Shown here piece by piece: positions 29,834-39,251 of a stretch of 64,000 bases of DNA. Source of the stretch: Ahrensia marina. Lineage in GTDB: Bacteria; Pseudomonadota; Alphaproteobacteria; Rhizobiales; Rhizobiaceae. The stretch is taken from contig NZ_JXMU01000014.1 of the NCBI RefSeq assembly GCF_001293565.1, positions 56,772 through 120,771 of the forward strand, written 5' to 3'. The stretch's first letter is position 1. Every line of letters starts with the position of its first letter. The notes under the pieces are model-generated. The model was not told the origin of the DNA. It saw only the letters and a program-made list of their open reading frames with translations, and did no database searches. Position numbers and translations under genes: made by a program.

Positions 29834-30594
29834 TTGAACTCATCTATGAACATCTGGCAAACCCGGCAAGCCAGATCGTTTTATGCGTCGTGTTCGTAAC
29901 GGGCATTGTGCGCGGCTTTTCCGGTTTCGGTAGCGGTATGCTTATTGGTCCGACAACCGCCGCATTGTTCACCCCTAAGGTCGCGCTTATTGTTCTTGCC
30001 TTTGTCGACAGCCTGCCGTCGATGGCACTGGCCTGGACCACACGCAAACAAACACAGTGGCGCGAAGTATTGCCCATGGTTTTGGGTTATCTCATATTGG
30101 TACCGCTAGGCATCTATGTGCTTAAAACCGCAGACCCCTCAGCCCTGCGCTGGTTCATCAGCCTCTCGATCCTAATAGCGGTCACACTATTATGGGGCGG
30201 CTATAAATATCGCGGGCCGCGAAGCTCTGCGGTATCTTTAAGCGTTGGCGCAGGCGGCGGCTTTATGGGCGCTGCCGCCGGACTGCCCGGACCGCCCGCG
30301 CTGCTATATTGGATGGCCGGAGACAGTAAGGCAGCGCAAGTACGCGCCAATATGATTTTTTATCTGTTCCTGACCGACATTATCATTATCACAGGTTACT
30401 TTCTGGGTGATATTTTCACAGTCAGCGCTTCAGCGCTCGGCCTTTTGGCCATGCTTCCATATCTTGTTGGCATTTTTATCGGCTCGAAATGTTTTTCCGG
30501 CGCCAGCGAACGATTGTACCGCAATGTTGCATTTTCGATGATTTTGGCGGCGGCCATTCTAGCGTTGCCGCTGCTGGACACGGCACTGCGCTAA
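29830..30594 (+). CDS. Sulfite exporter TauE/SafE-family membrane protein
   Basis: 254 residues, about eight transmembrane helices, TauE/SafE fold: GFSGFGSGMLIGPTTAALF in the first repeat and GAGGGFMGAAAGLPGPPALLYW in the second. Such proteins move sulfite or organosulfur anions. TTG start at 29830 forms a TTGA overlap with the upstream gene and has GGAAAG 7 nt before it; TTG at 29815 is the alternative. The taurine aminotransferase-like gene at 59.5 kb is too far to imply a joint operon. Confidence 0.87.
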   Translation: MIELIYEHLANPASQIVLCVVFVTGIVRGFSGFGSGMLIGPTTAALFTPKVALIVLAFVDSLPSMALAWTTRKQTQWREVLPMVLGYLILVPLGIYVLKTADPSALRWFISLSILIAVTLLWGGYKYRGPRSSAVSLSVGAGGGFMGAAAGLPGPPALLYWMAGDSKAAQVRANMIFYLFLTDIIIITGYFLGDIFTVSASALGLLAMLPYLVGIFIGSKCFSGASERLYRNVAFSMILAAAILALPLLDTALR

Positions 30595-30602
30595 TTTAGG
30601 GC

Positions 30603-32108
30603 TTAACCGGCAATTTTACAGCCAACGCGGAACCCGCCCCAGTGCTTTCCGCGCACAAATATCGGTGCGGACAGATCTTTCATCAGCGAGAAGACACCGC
30701 CGCCCATGTCACGGCGATAGGTTTGCATCAAAAACGGTTTCGTATTGCGCCCTGCAGCCAGTCCTGTCCGGTCATTGAAGATACGCCGGTTTCTGCAATT
30801 GGCCGCATTCCAGATCGGATCCCTTGATTGCGGCTTTGAATAAATATGGTTGTGTGTCGGCAAATATCCGTTCCGGTCGATTGCCGCACAAAACACAATT
30901 CGCTTATCCAATTCCAAAAATGCTTCTTGAATATCCGGCATCACGCGGTCGGTAAATTCGGTGAATTGTGTCAGCACCTGCTGCGGATCACTGCCCGCAA
31001 TCGGCTGGTAGTTTTCGTCAAACAAAGCGGACATGCCAATTTTGCCGTCGGTCAATGCCTGCTCGAAAATCGCCGCTGTCCGGTTTGCCGCATCCACACA
31101 ATGGCGGATGATGTGCGAGTCCTCTGTCTCAACACCGCTCTGCTCGATCAACAGGATCATTTCTTCGGTAAAGCTAACCAGCGTATCAAACTTGTTCGAC
31201 GTATCGCTTAACGCAGATGTGTTGACCTTTACTTCATTATTGAGCGTACCCATAGTCTCGATGATCTGGCCGCATAGCTCCGAATTGCGCTTCACAGGAC
31301 CAACGATTTGCCCGATAGAAGCCGTGAGCGTATCAACCTGATCGCCGAACTCACGAAACCGGCCAAACTCTTCGTCAATTTTTTCAGAACGGACAACCGC
31401 TTCGGCAGCCAGCTTGCTGCTCATCTCGCCATGTTTAAGAAGCTCGGTCACCGTCGCCTCAAGTGCGTTTAGACGGGCTGTAATGTTTTTTGACACTTCC
31501 GATGTCTGAACGGCCAATTCGCGCACCGAACCGGCAATGATTGAAAATCCTTTACCGGCCTCACCGGCCCGTGTCGCAATAATACCGGCATTGATCGCCA
31601 GCATCTGCGTCTCACTGGCGATTTTCTGAATGGATTCTGAATAGTCGTAAACTTCCGATAACTTCTCTTTGACACCGGCAAACTCGCTATTGACCGTATC
31701 GGCGGATTTCGCCATCGCCGTAATATCGCTGGAAGCAGCGGTAAAGATGTCTTCAACAGATGCCGTTGTTGATTTCAAACCTTGCTGAACACCATCTGCA
31801 ATGTTTGTTGCCTGGCTTAAAACATCGGTTAATTGAACATTGGCGACCGCAATTTCTTCAGCAGAAGAATAAACCTCGGCAAACGCATCCGATTGTTTTG
31901 CCATCGCGCCGGCCACATCGCCAACCGTACCGGATGTGTCAGCAATATTGACCGCCAAGGTGCTGATCTGTCCGCCGACATGTGCAATCACATCGGCCAT
32001 GCCATCTGTATTTAGATTGCCTGCGGCATTCAAATTTTCTGTAGATAGCGCAACATCCGGTGCAAGGCAGGCATCTGCCTCCTCGTCCTTCAGCATAGGT
32101 TCAATCAT
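30603..32108 (-). CDS. Soluble methyl-accepting chemotaxis-like protein
   Basis: 501 residues. Long coiled-coil signalling region with the kinase-control tip reading ETQMLAINAGIIATRAGEAG KGF-type (residues about 160-190), recognisably MCP but diverged from the usual NAAVEAARAGE. No transmembrane segment or HAMP is seen, so it is cytoplasmic. The C-terminal about 150 residues form a separate sensor-like domain with GLAAGRNTKPFLMQTYRRD and RGKHWGGFRVGC. Start 32108 is chosen because GGGGAGG lies 9 nt upstream. An 8-bp inverted repeat (32130-32156) lies just ahead of it. Confidence 0.85.
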   Translation of the reverse strand: MIEPMLKDEEADACLAPDVALSTENLNAAGNLNTDGMADVIAHVGGQISTLAVNIADTSGTVGDVAGAMAKQSDAFAEVYSSAEEIAVANVQLTDVLSQATNIADGVQQGLKSTTASVEDIFTAASSDITAMAKSADTVNSEFAGVKEKLSEVYDYSESIQKIASETQMLAINAGIIATRAGEAGKGFSIIAGSVRELAVQTSEVSKNITARLNALEATVTELLKHGEMSSKLAAEAVVRSEKIDEEFGRFREFGDQVDTLTASIGQIVGPVKRNSELCGQIIETMGTLNNEVKVNTSALSDTSNKFDTLVSFTEEMILLIEQSGVETEDSHIIRHCVDAANRTAAIFEQALTDGKIGMSALFDENYQPIAGSDPQQVLTQFTEFTDRVMPDIQEAFLELDKRIVFCAAIDRNGYLPTHNHIYSKPQSRDPIWNAANCRNRRIFNDRTGLAAGRNTKPFLMQTYRRDMGGGVFSLMKDLSAPIFVRGKHWGGFRVGCKIAG

Positions 32109-32129
32109 TGCTATCGCCTCCCCGCAATG

Positions 32130-32156
32130 CCGCATATGTCATGAGAATATATGCGG
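32130..32156 (-). promoter_or_regulatory. Inverted repeat upstream of the chemoreceptor gene
   Basis: CCGCATAT / ATATGCGG, perfect 8-bp arms, 11-nt spacer, 22 bp before the chemoreceptor start. Candidate operator or leader hairpin; function not known. Confidence 0.3.
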
Positions 32157-32244
32157 ACGATTGCGCGGAGCTTGTCACCTTACGCTGCGAAACATAATAC
32201 TATAGTCGTATCTCGCGCGCGCGATGATTGAACGAAGTTGTGGC

Positions 32245-32997
32245 CTATGCGTCCAGCTTGGCCATAATCTCGTCAGATATATCTTCGTTCGAGAAGACAT
32301 TCTGCACATCATCATCTTCATCAAGCGCATCAAGCAGACGCATCAATGTCGCTGCTTTTTCCTCGTCAACCGGTGTCAGGTTTTGAGGTTTCCAGATAAT
32401 ATTGACCGAGTCTGCCTCGCCAAGCGTTTCTTCCAAAGCTTTGGACACGGATCCCAGATCTTCAAACGCACATGTAATGGTATGGCCTTCCTCTTCGGAC
32501 ACAACATCCTCAGCGCCCGCTTCAATAGCTGCTTCCATCACAGCATCCGCATCACCGGCGTCAGGCTTGTAGGTGATTTCGCCGACACGGTCGAACATAA
32601 AGGAAACCGAACCGGTTTCGCCAAGCGCGCCGCCGTTTTTGGAAAAACAGGCGCGGATGTTGGAAGCAGAGCGATTGATATTGTCGGTGAGCGCCTCAAC
32701 AACAATAGCAACGCCGCCTGGGCCATAGCCCTCATAGCGCATTTCTTTATAGTCCTCGGCATCACCGCCAGAACCCTTGTTAATGGCGCGCGCGATATTG
32801 TCCTTCGGCATGGATTGGCCTTTGGCGTTCTGGATAGCCAGACGCAGGCGCGGGTTCATATCCGGATCGGTTGTGCCGCCACCCATTTTAACAGCAACCG
32901 TGATTTCTTTGGAGAGGCGCGAGAATATCTTCGAGCGCAGTTTGTCCTGACGGCCCTTGCGGTGTTGAATATTCTTGAATTTCGAATGACCAGCCAT
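32245..32997 (-). CDS. yebC: YebC/PmpR-family probable transcriptional regulator
   Basis: 250 residues with the family N-terminus [18 protein letters not shown] and the conserved [13 protein letters not shown] stretch. YebC proteins regulate transcription and, in recent work, help ribosomes at difficult stretches. In related genomes yebC sits beside ruvC; here three genes (ocd-like, tauE-like, chemoreceptor) lie between. Confidence 0.95.
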   Translation of the reverse strand: MAGHSKFKNIQHRKGRQDKLRSKIFSRLSKEITVAVKMGGGTTDPDMNPRLRLAIQNAKGQSMPKDNIARAINKGSGGDAEDYKEMRYEGYGPGGVAIVVEALTDNINRSASNIRACFSKNGGALGETGSVSFMFDRVGEITYKPDAGDADAVMEAAIEAGAEDVVSEEEGHTITCAFEDLGSVSKALEETLGEADSVNIIWKPQNLTPVDEEKAATLMRLLDALDEDDDVQNVFSNEDISDEIMAKLDA

Positions 32998-33085
32998 AAA
33001 AGTCTCTTATTTTAGCGATTGGTTATAATGGCTGCTTGTAGAAAAGAACGGGCGAAACGTCCAGCGTCCAAACGAGGATTTTAAA

Positions 33086-33532
33086 TTGGGTGATTTTAAA
33101 CAGTCAGGTGGCTGCCAGTGCGGTGCTGTGCGCTATACATTGAATAAAAAGCCGGAAGTCATTTACACCTGTCATTGTACAGAATGTCAAAAACAGTCTT
33201 CCAGCGCCTTTGGTATTTCCGTTCGCGTTGAAAAAGCATCCGTTGAAATAAAGGGCAAAACCGCCACTTTTACAAAATCATCCGGCGATAAACTCACTGA
33301 ATGCGAATATTGCCCGTCCTGTGGATCGCGGCTTTTTCACAAACGTCCCGCCTATGAGCAGATGATGAATATTAAAGGCGGCAGTTTTGATGATGCAGCT
33401 TGGATAAAACCTGCCGGTCATATATGGATCGGCTCCAAGCAGGATTGGGTTGTACTGCCACAAGGCGATTTAACCTATGATGGCCAGCCTGATAATTATG
33501 ATGCTCTTACTCAAGCCTACCAGCGGAATTGA
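33086..33532 (+). CDS. GFA-family (CENP-V/GFA zinc-domain) protein
   Basis: 148 residues, Zn-binding pattern GGCQCGAVRY, CHCTECQK and CPSCGSRLFH, as in S-(hydroxymethyl)glutathione synthase-like proteins. Glutathione or formaldehyde adduct handling is the family suggestion, not proven. TTG start, GAGGA 7 nt upstream. Followed after 3 bp by a small membrane-protein gene. Confidence 0.87.
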   Translation: MGDFKQSGGCQCGAVRYTLNKKPEVIYTCHCTECQKQSSSAFGISVRVEKASVEIKGKTATFTKSSGDKLTECEYCPSCGSRLFHKRPAYEQMMNIKGGSFDDAAWIKPAGHIWIGSKQDWVVLPQGDLTYDGQPDNYDALTQAYQRN

Positions 33533-33535
33533 CAT

Positions 33536-33820
33536 ATGCTCTCGAAAATCGTCCTAACAACACTTGTTATCGGCATATGTATCTGGTGGTTTTTGAAAGA
33601 AAATACGCGCCGTGGTCATCTGACCGTGCGCGGCTACATCTTCCTGACCGCGCTGGATAGCGGTAAAACCAAAGAAGAAGCCAACCATGCCGCCAGTGCG
33701 CCCTTCGACCAGATTCCGCCGGCGATCATTCATGGAACAATGAAATTTCTCGATGAGAACTACAATGGCAAGCAGATGAAGCTTGTCGCCGCCGCACGCA
33801 AGAAAGGCATGAAACACTAG
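33536..33820 (+). CDS. Small membrane-anchored hypothetical protein
   Basis: 94 residues: one N-terminal hydrophobic helix (IVLTTLVIGICIWWFL) and a basic soluble tail rich in Lys/Ala. It starts 3 bp after the GFA gene and is probably cotranscribed with it. Not recognised. Confidence 0.7.
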   Translation: MLSKIVLTTLVIGICIWWFLKENTRRGHLTVRGYIFLTALDSGKTKEEANHAASAPFDQIPPAIIHGTMKFLDENYNGKQMKLVAAARKKGMKH

Positions 33821-33935
33821 AGCAAGTCCATCGGCGATTACGCCGGTCTATGCCCGCAGCGCATCTGCGCACCAATATGTTACTTCGGTAATCGTCCATT
33901 GTGCGCTACACTTTTAAAAGCAAGTGAGGTGCGCC

Positions 33936-34772
33936 ATGAAACCATCGATAGCTTTTGCCCTAACTGCCTTGGCAGCTTTTACACTTCTGCCAACACCTGT
34001 GATCGCGCAATCTGACGATACGCCGGTGTCGCAATGTCTGGCAATTGCCCAAAAAATGCCCAATGTGATCTTTGCATCCGCATCGGCCAGCCCGCTCGCC
34101 ATTGATGATGATGTCACTATCACATTTTCGGGCCATTCAACTTACCGCATTGAAACGCCGAAAGGTGTTGTCGCTGCAACTGATTTCGGCGGGTTTTACG
34201 GATCGCAACCTACCCCGCCGCGCATTGCGACCATGAACAATGCCCATTCAAGCCATTTTACCATGAACCCTGATCCGGCTATCGAGTATGTGCTGACCGG
34301 CTGGAATTTGGGGGCGCCAACGCCGATTGATCACGATCTTATTGTGGAAGATGTTTATGTGCGCAATGTCACCACGGACGTTCGCAGCTTTGGCGACGGG
34401 ATGATTGCGGATGGCAATTCAATTTTTATCTTTGAAGTTGCCGGTCTTTGTATCGGTCATTTGGGGCATCTGCATCATCCTTTGACCGAAGAGCATTATG
34501 CAGACATTGGCCGCCTGGACATCGTAATGGTGCCAGTCGACGGCGGGTTGACCCTCTCGCATGAACGCATGGCGGAACTGACAACGCGGCTACGCTCTTC
34601 CATCGTTTTGCCAATGCACCTGCGCGGCAATGCCATTTCGTCTTTCACCAACCTAATGGGTGACGAGTGGAAGATCGAATATCTGAAAGACGACACAATT
34701 ACAGTTAATATACGCAGCCTGCCCAAACGCCCGACCGTTATGATTCCATACAGTTTACGTTCCAGAGGTTGA
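33936..34772 (+). CDS. Secreted metallo-beta-lactamase-fold hydrolase
   Basis: 278 residues with signal peptide (PSIAFALTALAAFTLLPTPVIA). UlaG-like MBL fold: FSGHSTYRIETPKG near the N-terminus, NNAHSSHF in place of the HxHxDH motif, GHLGHLHH later. Zinc ligands are therefore only partly canonical. Start 33936 has GAGG 9 nt upstream. Substrate unknown. The next small gene starts 2 bp after the stop. Confidence 0.82.
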   Translation: MKPSIAFALTALAAFTLLPTPVIAQSDDTPVSQCLAIAQKMPNVIFASASASPLAIDDDVTITFSGHSTYRIETPKGVVAATDFGGFYGSQPTPPRIATMNNAHSSHFTMNPDPAIEYVLTGWNLGAPTPIDHDLIVEDVYVRNVTTDVRSFGDGMIADGNSIFIFEVAGLCIGHLGHLHHPLTEEHYADIGRLDIVMVPVDGGLTLSHERMAELTTRLRSSIVLPMHLRGNAISSFTNLMGDEWKIEYLKDDTITVNIRSLPKRPTVMIPYSLRSRG

Positions 34773-34774
34773 AA

Positions 34775-35101
34775 ATGAAAATTTACTCAGGCCGCACCGC
34801 ACTTACATTTATGATGGCATTTTCTGTAACCGTGCCGGCATTTGCCATTGAGCGCATCAACACACCTCAAACAAGTTGCGCCGCAATTCAGAGCGTCATT
34901 CAGCGTGATGGCGCGGCCATCCTGCGTTATCCGTCAGAGCGCGTTGCAAACTATACGCTGTATGACCGCTATGTTGCTGGTGACCGGTTTTGCCGCAGAG
35001 ATGAAAGAGCCGAGCCCGCCTCCGTACCATCGGCAGATGGCGCCAGTTGCCGCGTCCTGCTGTGCGAGCCTTACGAGCCAATCATAGAACTCTTTGATTG
35101 A
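34775..35101 (+). CDS. Small secreted hypothetical protein
   Basis: 108 residues with a signal peptide (LTFMMAFSVTVPAFA) and four Cys in the mature part (TSCAAI, RFCRR, SCRVLLCE), suggesting two disulfides in the periplasm. AGAGG is 7 nt before the ATG. Coupled to the MBL-fold gene. Not recognised. Confidence 0.7.
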   Translation: MKIYSGRTALTFMMAFSVTVPAFAIERINTPQTSCAAIQSVIQRDGAAILRYPSERVANYTLYDRYVAGDRFCRRDERAEPASVPSADGASCRVLLCEPYEPIIELFD

Positions 35102-35196
35102 TAAGCATTTTATCCAAAAAGTAAGAAATAATTTACCTTACAGCTTAAACTAACGTTCAAGACCTTACGTTACGTTCACTCTAAAGAGGGTGAGTA

Positions 35197-35991
35197 ATGT
35201 TCAATATGTTAAAGCAAATGCTTCTCGTCATGGGATGGGCAGTTGTAGGCACGCAAGTCGTCACCTACGCTATCCTTCAGGCATTCATACCCGAGATACT
35301 TGATCGTGCGATTGCGGTGTCTCCGATTGTCGCTGCAATCGTCTCCGCACCCGTTGGATATGCTTTTTTCCGGCAGAATTTACATCTTACCAAAACAAAC
35401 CAGCAATTACTTGAAACCAATGATGCATTAGAGCGTGAAACCGCCATTGCACGCTATGAAGCATCCATTGATCCGATGACCCGCGTGCTGAACCGTGTGC
35501 ATTTCGTTCGCAATGTGGAAACCAGCCGCCAGAAAGAAATACAAGAAGGCTACTTCCTGATGCTGGACGCCGATAATTTCAAGAAAATCAATGATACATT
35601 CGGCCATGATATCGGCGATGCGGCATTGATGACCATTACCAGCGTGATCCGCGAAACCATCAGGGAAGACGATCTGGTCGGGCGCTTGGGTGGCGAAGAA
35701 TTTGGTATTTATCTGCGCCAGCTGAACAAAGATCAGGCGTATGAAATTGCAGAACGCATCCGCCAGCGGGTTGCCCGTTCTCCAATCGATGTCGGCTTGG
35801 AAAAACCTTTGACCTTCACAGTTTCAATAGGCGCGGTATTTGCTGCGAAAGAAGATAATGTATCAGAAATCATGAAGCAGGCGGACAGAAACCTTTACCG
35901 CGCCAAAAATGAGGGCCGCAACCGCGTAATCTTTGGTGCCGCTGCAAGATCACGAAGAAGAGCAAGCGACCCGCTTCCGCTCACTGCCTGA
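35197..35991 (+). CDS. Membrane-bound GGDEF diguanylate cyclase
   Basis: 264 residues: two N-terminal transmembrane helices (about 5-30 and 40-60), a short coiled coil, then a GGDEF domain with DPMTRVLNR at its start and the active loop GGEEF (about residue 168). RxxD lies five residues before it (REDDLVGRLGGEEF), so the product-inhibition I-site is present. It should make cyclic di-GMP. No PAS or other sensor is seen apart from the membrane part. AGAGGGTGAG lies before the ATG. Confidence 0.92.
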   Translation: MFNMLKQMLLVMGWAVVGTQVVTYAILQAFIPEILDRAIAVSPIVAAIVSAPVGYAFFRQNLHLTKTNQQLLETNDALERETAIARYEASIDPMTRVLNRVHFVRNVETSRQKEIQEGYFLMLDADNFKKINDTFGHDIGDAALMTITSVIRETIREDDLVGRLGGEEFGIYLRQLNKDQAYEIAERIRQRVARSPIDVGLEKPLTFTVSIGAVFAAKEDNVSEIMKQADRNLYRAKNEGRNRVIFGAAARSRRRASDPLPLTA

Positions 35992-35999
35992 TATCGATT

Positions 36000-36821
36000 T
36001 TACCACCAGTCAGGCATTGTCTCACTTAAAATCGGCCCGATGCGCAGCGGCGCAATTTTTTCCGCAAGCCCCGTGCGGTCCGATGTTTCCACACATACAC
36101 CGCAAATTGTTGCCGGTCCTTCGGCGGCTTCAAACCGGCCTTTGGGCACTTTTGTCAAAAAACGGTTGAGCGGCTCTTCCTTATCCATACCCAGCGACGA
36201 ATTATAATCGCCGCACATTCCCGCATCACTCATATAGGCGGTGCCGCCTTCCATAATATGATGGTCTGCCGTTGGCATATGGGTGTGCGTGCCGACAACA
36301 AGGCTGGCCTGCCCGTCTACAAAATGGCCAAAACACATTTTTTCAGAGGTCGCTTCCGCGTGAAAGTCAAACACGACCGCGTCAAAAGCTGAACCGAGCG
36401 CACCGCCTTCAAGCTGCGCGGCGGCACAGGCAAACGGATCGTCAAGATCAGGGTGCATGAACACGCGGCCCATAATATTGGAAACCATAACGCGGGCGCC
36501 ATTGCGTGCTTCATAAACGCCCATGCCGCGACCGGCCGTGCCGGACGGATAATTGCCGGGCCGCAAAAAACGGTCCTCGCGCGCGGCAACGCTCAAAGCT
36601 TCCTTTTGATCCCAGACATGATTGCCCGTGGTCACCACATCGGCACCGGCATCTATCGTGGCCTGAAAAATAGCGGCGGTAATACCAAATCCCGCAGCGG
36701 CATTTTCACCGTTCACAATCACAAAATCGAGCTTGTGATCAGATATCAAGCCCGGAAGCTGGTCAAACACCGCAGTACGGCCACAGCGGCCAACCATATC
36801 GCCTAAAAATAAAATACGCAT
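36000..36821 (-). CDS. YmdB-like (TIGR00282) metallophosphoesterase
   Basis: 273 residues. Calcineurin-type motifs: FLGDMVGRCGR, NGENAAAGFGIT, GNHVWDQKE and the terminal GTHTHMPTAD. The Bacillus homologue YmdB is a cyclic nucleotide phosphodiesterase; the alphaproteobacterial role is not settled. 9 bp downstream of 5-FCL, its normal neighbour. Confidence 0.92.
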   Translation of the reverse strand: MRILFLGDMVGRCGRTAVFDQLPGLISDHKLDFVIVNGENAAAGFGITAAIFQATIDAGADVVTTGNHVWDQKEALSVAAREDRFLRPGNYPSGTAGRGMGVYEARNGARVMVSNIMGRVFMHPDLDDPFACAAAQLEGGALGSAFDAVVFDFHAEATSEKMCFGHFVDGQASLVVGTHTHMPTADHHIMEGGTAYMSDAGMCGDYNSSLGMDKEEPLNRFLTKVPKGRFEAAEGPATICGVCVETSDRTGLAEKIAPLRIGPILSETMPDWW

Positions 36822-36830
36822 TGCGGGGTT

Positions 36831-37421
36831 CTACTTGTCAGAGCCAACAAGTTGCAACCCATTTTCTGTCAGCACGGCGTGGAGCGCAATGTCATGGGCC
36901 TCGGCATTGATATGTTTCACGCGCTGGGCTTCAAATGCAACGCCGATCAACCGCGGGCTTTTGCCTTTAAGATGCAGCTTTTCGATAGCACGGTCATAAT
37001 AGCCGCCGCCATAGCCGATACGGTTACCGGCAGGATCAATAGCGGCAAGCGGTATTAATAAAATATCCGGGTCGAGAATTTCCGCATCACCGCCAGGCCC
37101 ATATGTGCCAAATCCGGTTGGCACCAGTTCGCCGCCGCGTTCAAGATGGCGAAATTCAATTGTTTGTCTGTCGACAACAACCGGCAAACAAAGCCTGGCG
37201 TTGAACCGTGCAGCCAGTTCAAACATCAGGGGCCGGATATCAATCTCGGACCGGATGGGAAAAAAGCCGGACACAATTTGCCCCGCCATAACATCCAGCG
37301 CACCGGCGTAATCTGTCAGCGAAAGTCCTGCTTCAATGCGTTCGATTTCGCTCATCGCATCGCGCGCTGCCAATGCTGTCTTGCGCATGTCGTTTTTGCT
37401 GAGCGGTTGACTGGCAGCCAT
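36831..37421 (-). CDS. 5-formyltetrahydrofolate cyclo-ligase
   Basis: Converts 5-formyl-THF to 5,10-methenyl-THF with ATP. About 196 residues from the ATG at 37421. The signature is NRIGYGGGYYDRAI; the N-terminal NDMRKTALAARDAM is the usual start helix. Starts at 37430, 37448 or 37490 are also open and no strong ribosome site decides; the upstream ones would approach the 6S RNA gene. A 6S RNA next to this gene is a conserved arrangement. Confidence 0.88.
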   Translation of the reverse strand: MAASQPLSKNDMRKTALAARDAMSEIERIEAGLSLTDYAGALDVMAGQIVSGFFPIRSEIDIRPLMFELAARFNARLCLPVVVDRQTIEFRHLERGGELVPTGFGTYGPGGDAEILDPDILLIPLAAIDPAGNRIGYGGGYYDRAIEKLHLKGKSPRLIGVAFEAQRVKHINAEAHDIALHAVLTENGLQLVGSDK

Positions 37422-37499
37422 GAAAAGCATCCGGAATTGCAGTGACATTGGCACAGGAAACCAGTGCCTGAAAGATGCCAACCACGACAATCGGTGAAG

Positions 37500-37655
37500 A
37501 GCTGCATCCCGGTGAACCTAACTATGTAGGTGGGTGCCAGTTGAAAAAGCCCACGAGCCTAATCAGCGCCAGCTCCCTGAAGATGCGTAAGGTCCCGAGA
37601 ATTTTGTCTTCTGCCGCAGAGCGCAGTCAGCTTGGCAGATATAGGTGCATATGGT
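37500..37655 (-). ncRNA. ssrS: Probable 6S RNA
   Basis: No protein gene covers this stretch ahead of 5-FCL, exactly where 6S RNA lies in many proteobacteria. On the minus strand it folds as a rod: 37641-37646 pairs with 37516-37521 (ACCTAT/ATAGGT-type), 37621-37632 with 37556-37569, a small bubble hairpin (37530-37554) and a terminal TCTGC/GCAGA hairpin. Segments reading CTCGGGACCTT and GGTTCACC near the 3' end resemble alphaproteobacterial 6S as I remember it. 6S sequesters housekeeping RNA polymerase. Ends are approximate. Confidence 0.72.
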
Positions 37656-37822
37656 TCATGATGAAAGGGGAAACCGGTATGAAATTTCCATGAAGGCAAT
37701 TCCAGTTTATCCGATGTGAACATAATAAAATCCACCAAGAAAGCTCTGGCCTCAAGAACGCCATCCGACGTAAGATACACGAAGAAGAACGTGAAGCGGA
37801 CATTAATCAAGGTTGATTGTTA

Positions 37823-38461
37823 ATGCGGATGCCATTGCAAAAATCAATACCGGCCATGACAGCGCTTGTTGTCTGGTTTTGCCTTGGCTTGCAGCTGGTG
37901 CTGACTGTCGACCGGATGACAGGCGAAGGCGCAACAATTGTTGAAGCTGTCTGGCGTTTTTTCGGATTTTTCACGATCCTGACCAATATCGCCGTTGGCG
38001 TGGTTTCCACCGCAATGCTGCTCCCGAAACCGACTATTTTTAACGGCGCCCGCGCCAGATTATATACGGCAGCATCAATTGCTCTGGTTGGTTTCGTTTA
38101 TTCGGTTGCACTGCGCGCCATCTGGTCACCGACCGGTTGGCAATTGGTCGCTGACCGTGGCCTGCACGATGTTTCACCGATCATGTTTTTGCTGGCATGG
38201 TTCATCGCTGATCATGGAAAGCTTGTCTGGCGCGATGCTTTATGGGCCGTCGCCGCGCCGGTGGCCTATCTTTTATACGCCGTCATACGTGGCGCGTTTG
38301 ACGGCTGGTACGCCTATTGGTTTCTGGATTTGAACCAGTTGTCAGGGTTTGAATTCATCCGCAACACAATTGTGATCGCAATTGTATTTTGCCTTTTCGC
38401 CCTCGCGCTCATTGCCCTGGACAAATGGCTGGCGCGCCGCCGGTCAGCCGCTACCGTGTAA
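37823..38461 (+). CDS. Pr6Pr-family six-helix membrane protein
   Basis: 212 residues, six hydrophobic helices, including FFGFFTILTNIAVGVVSTAML and MFLLAWFIADHGKLVW, typical of Pr6Pr (FAR-17a/AIG1-like) proteins. Function unknown. ATG at 37823 used, with AAGG upstream; 37829 is possible. Its 3' end overlaps the convergent beta-lactamase gene by 11 bp. Confidence 0.78.
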   Translation: MRMPLQKSIPAMTALVVWFCLGLQLVLTVDRMTGEGATIVEAVWRFFGFFTILTNIAVGVVSTAMLLPKPTIFNGARARLYTAASIALVGFVYSVALRAIWSPTGWQLVADRGLHDVSPIMFLLAWFIADHGKLVWRDALWAVAAPVAYLLYAVIRGAFDGWYAYWFLDLNQLSGFEFIRNTIVIAIVFCLFALALIALDKWLARRRSAATV

Positions 38462-39251
38462 GGCCGTCCAGATCTTTCAGAAGGCTGGCTTTTGCGCGGG
38501 TTGACGGCGTTGTTTTCTGGCGTTTTTCGTCCTGGATAAGCCTTGCAAAAACGACCTGCCGCCCGCCTTTTTCAGCCCAGCCCACATACCAGCCAAAGCC
38601 GCGCGAGCGGTTAAAACTGCGGTCTGCATTGCGCGGGAAGGCAAGTCCCGTCTTGCCGTGAACGGTCCAGCCGCCTTGCCCCTGATCGATCTGCACAATG
38701 CTTTTTGTCAGATCAACGGCCTCGGCGCTAACCGGTAATTCATAGCGCAGCATACGCGATAAATAGACGACCTGCTCGCGCGGTGAAATTTCCAGCGATG
38801 AAGCAATCCACGCGCGCTCCAATCCATTATTGTAACCCTTGTCACCTGAAATATCGGCATTACCGAAACCGATTTTCTGCAAATCGCCGGAAATGCGCTG
38901 CGCCCCCAAGGCTTTGGCAATCTGCTGCGAATACCAGACAACCGAATAACGCATCCAGCGCGCAGGCGTGGTGTCTTGCCGCCATTCTTTTCCCGCCCAA
39001 TCCACATAGCCTTCCTTAAAGGGCAGCACTGGCGATTGCGCGTCTTTTAAATAGCCCGCATCAAAACCGATCAAGGCAAGCGCGACTTTAAATGTTGAAG
39101 CAGGCGTTGCCCGCCTGTCGCACTCACCTTTTTCGTGAAGCACGTCCGAAGAACCGGCATCCAGCACAATCGTACAAATTGTTTTTGCACCCGCTGCCTG
39201 CGGAAGAGCCGCGAAAATCAATACGGTGAAAAGAAGCGCTATCCGGCTCAT
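38451..39251 (-). CDS. Class D (OXA-type) beta-lactamase
   Basis: 266 residues with signal peptide to about Ala22. All class D landmarks in order: STFK (52-55, nucleophile Ser and carbamylated Lys), SVV (103-105), FGN (129-131, where most OXA enzymes have YGN), KTG (200-202), and WYVGW near the C-terminus. Should hydrolyse penicillins; spectrum unknown. It sits beside housekeeping genes without an integron or IS, so it looks intrinsic. Its start overlaps the upstream gene's stop by 4 bp. Confidence 0.92.
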   Translation of the reverse strand: MSRIALLFTVLIFAALPQAAGAKTICTIVLDAGSSDVLHEKGECDRRATPASTFKVALALIGFDAGYLKDAQSPVLPFKEGYVDWAGKEWRQDTTPARWMRYSVVWYSQQIAKALGAQRISGDLQKIGFGNADISGDKGYNNGLERAWIASSLEISPREQVVYLSRMLRYELPVSAEAVDLTKSIVQIDQGQGGWTVHGKTGLAFPRNADRSFNRSRGFGWYVGWAEKGGRQVVFARLIQDEKRQKTTPSTRAKASLLKDLDGLTR

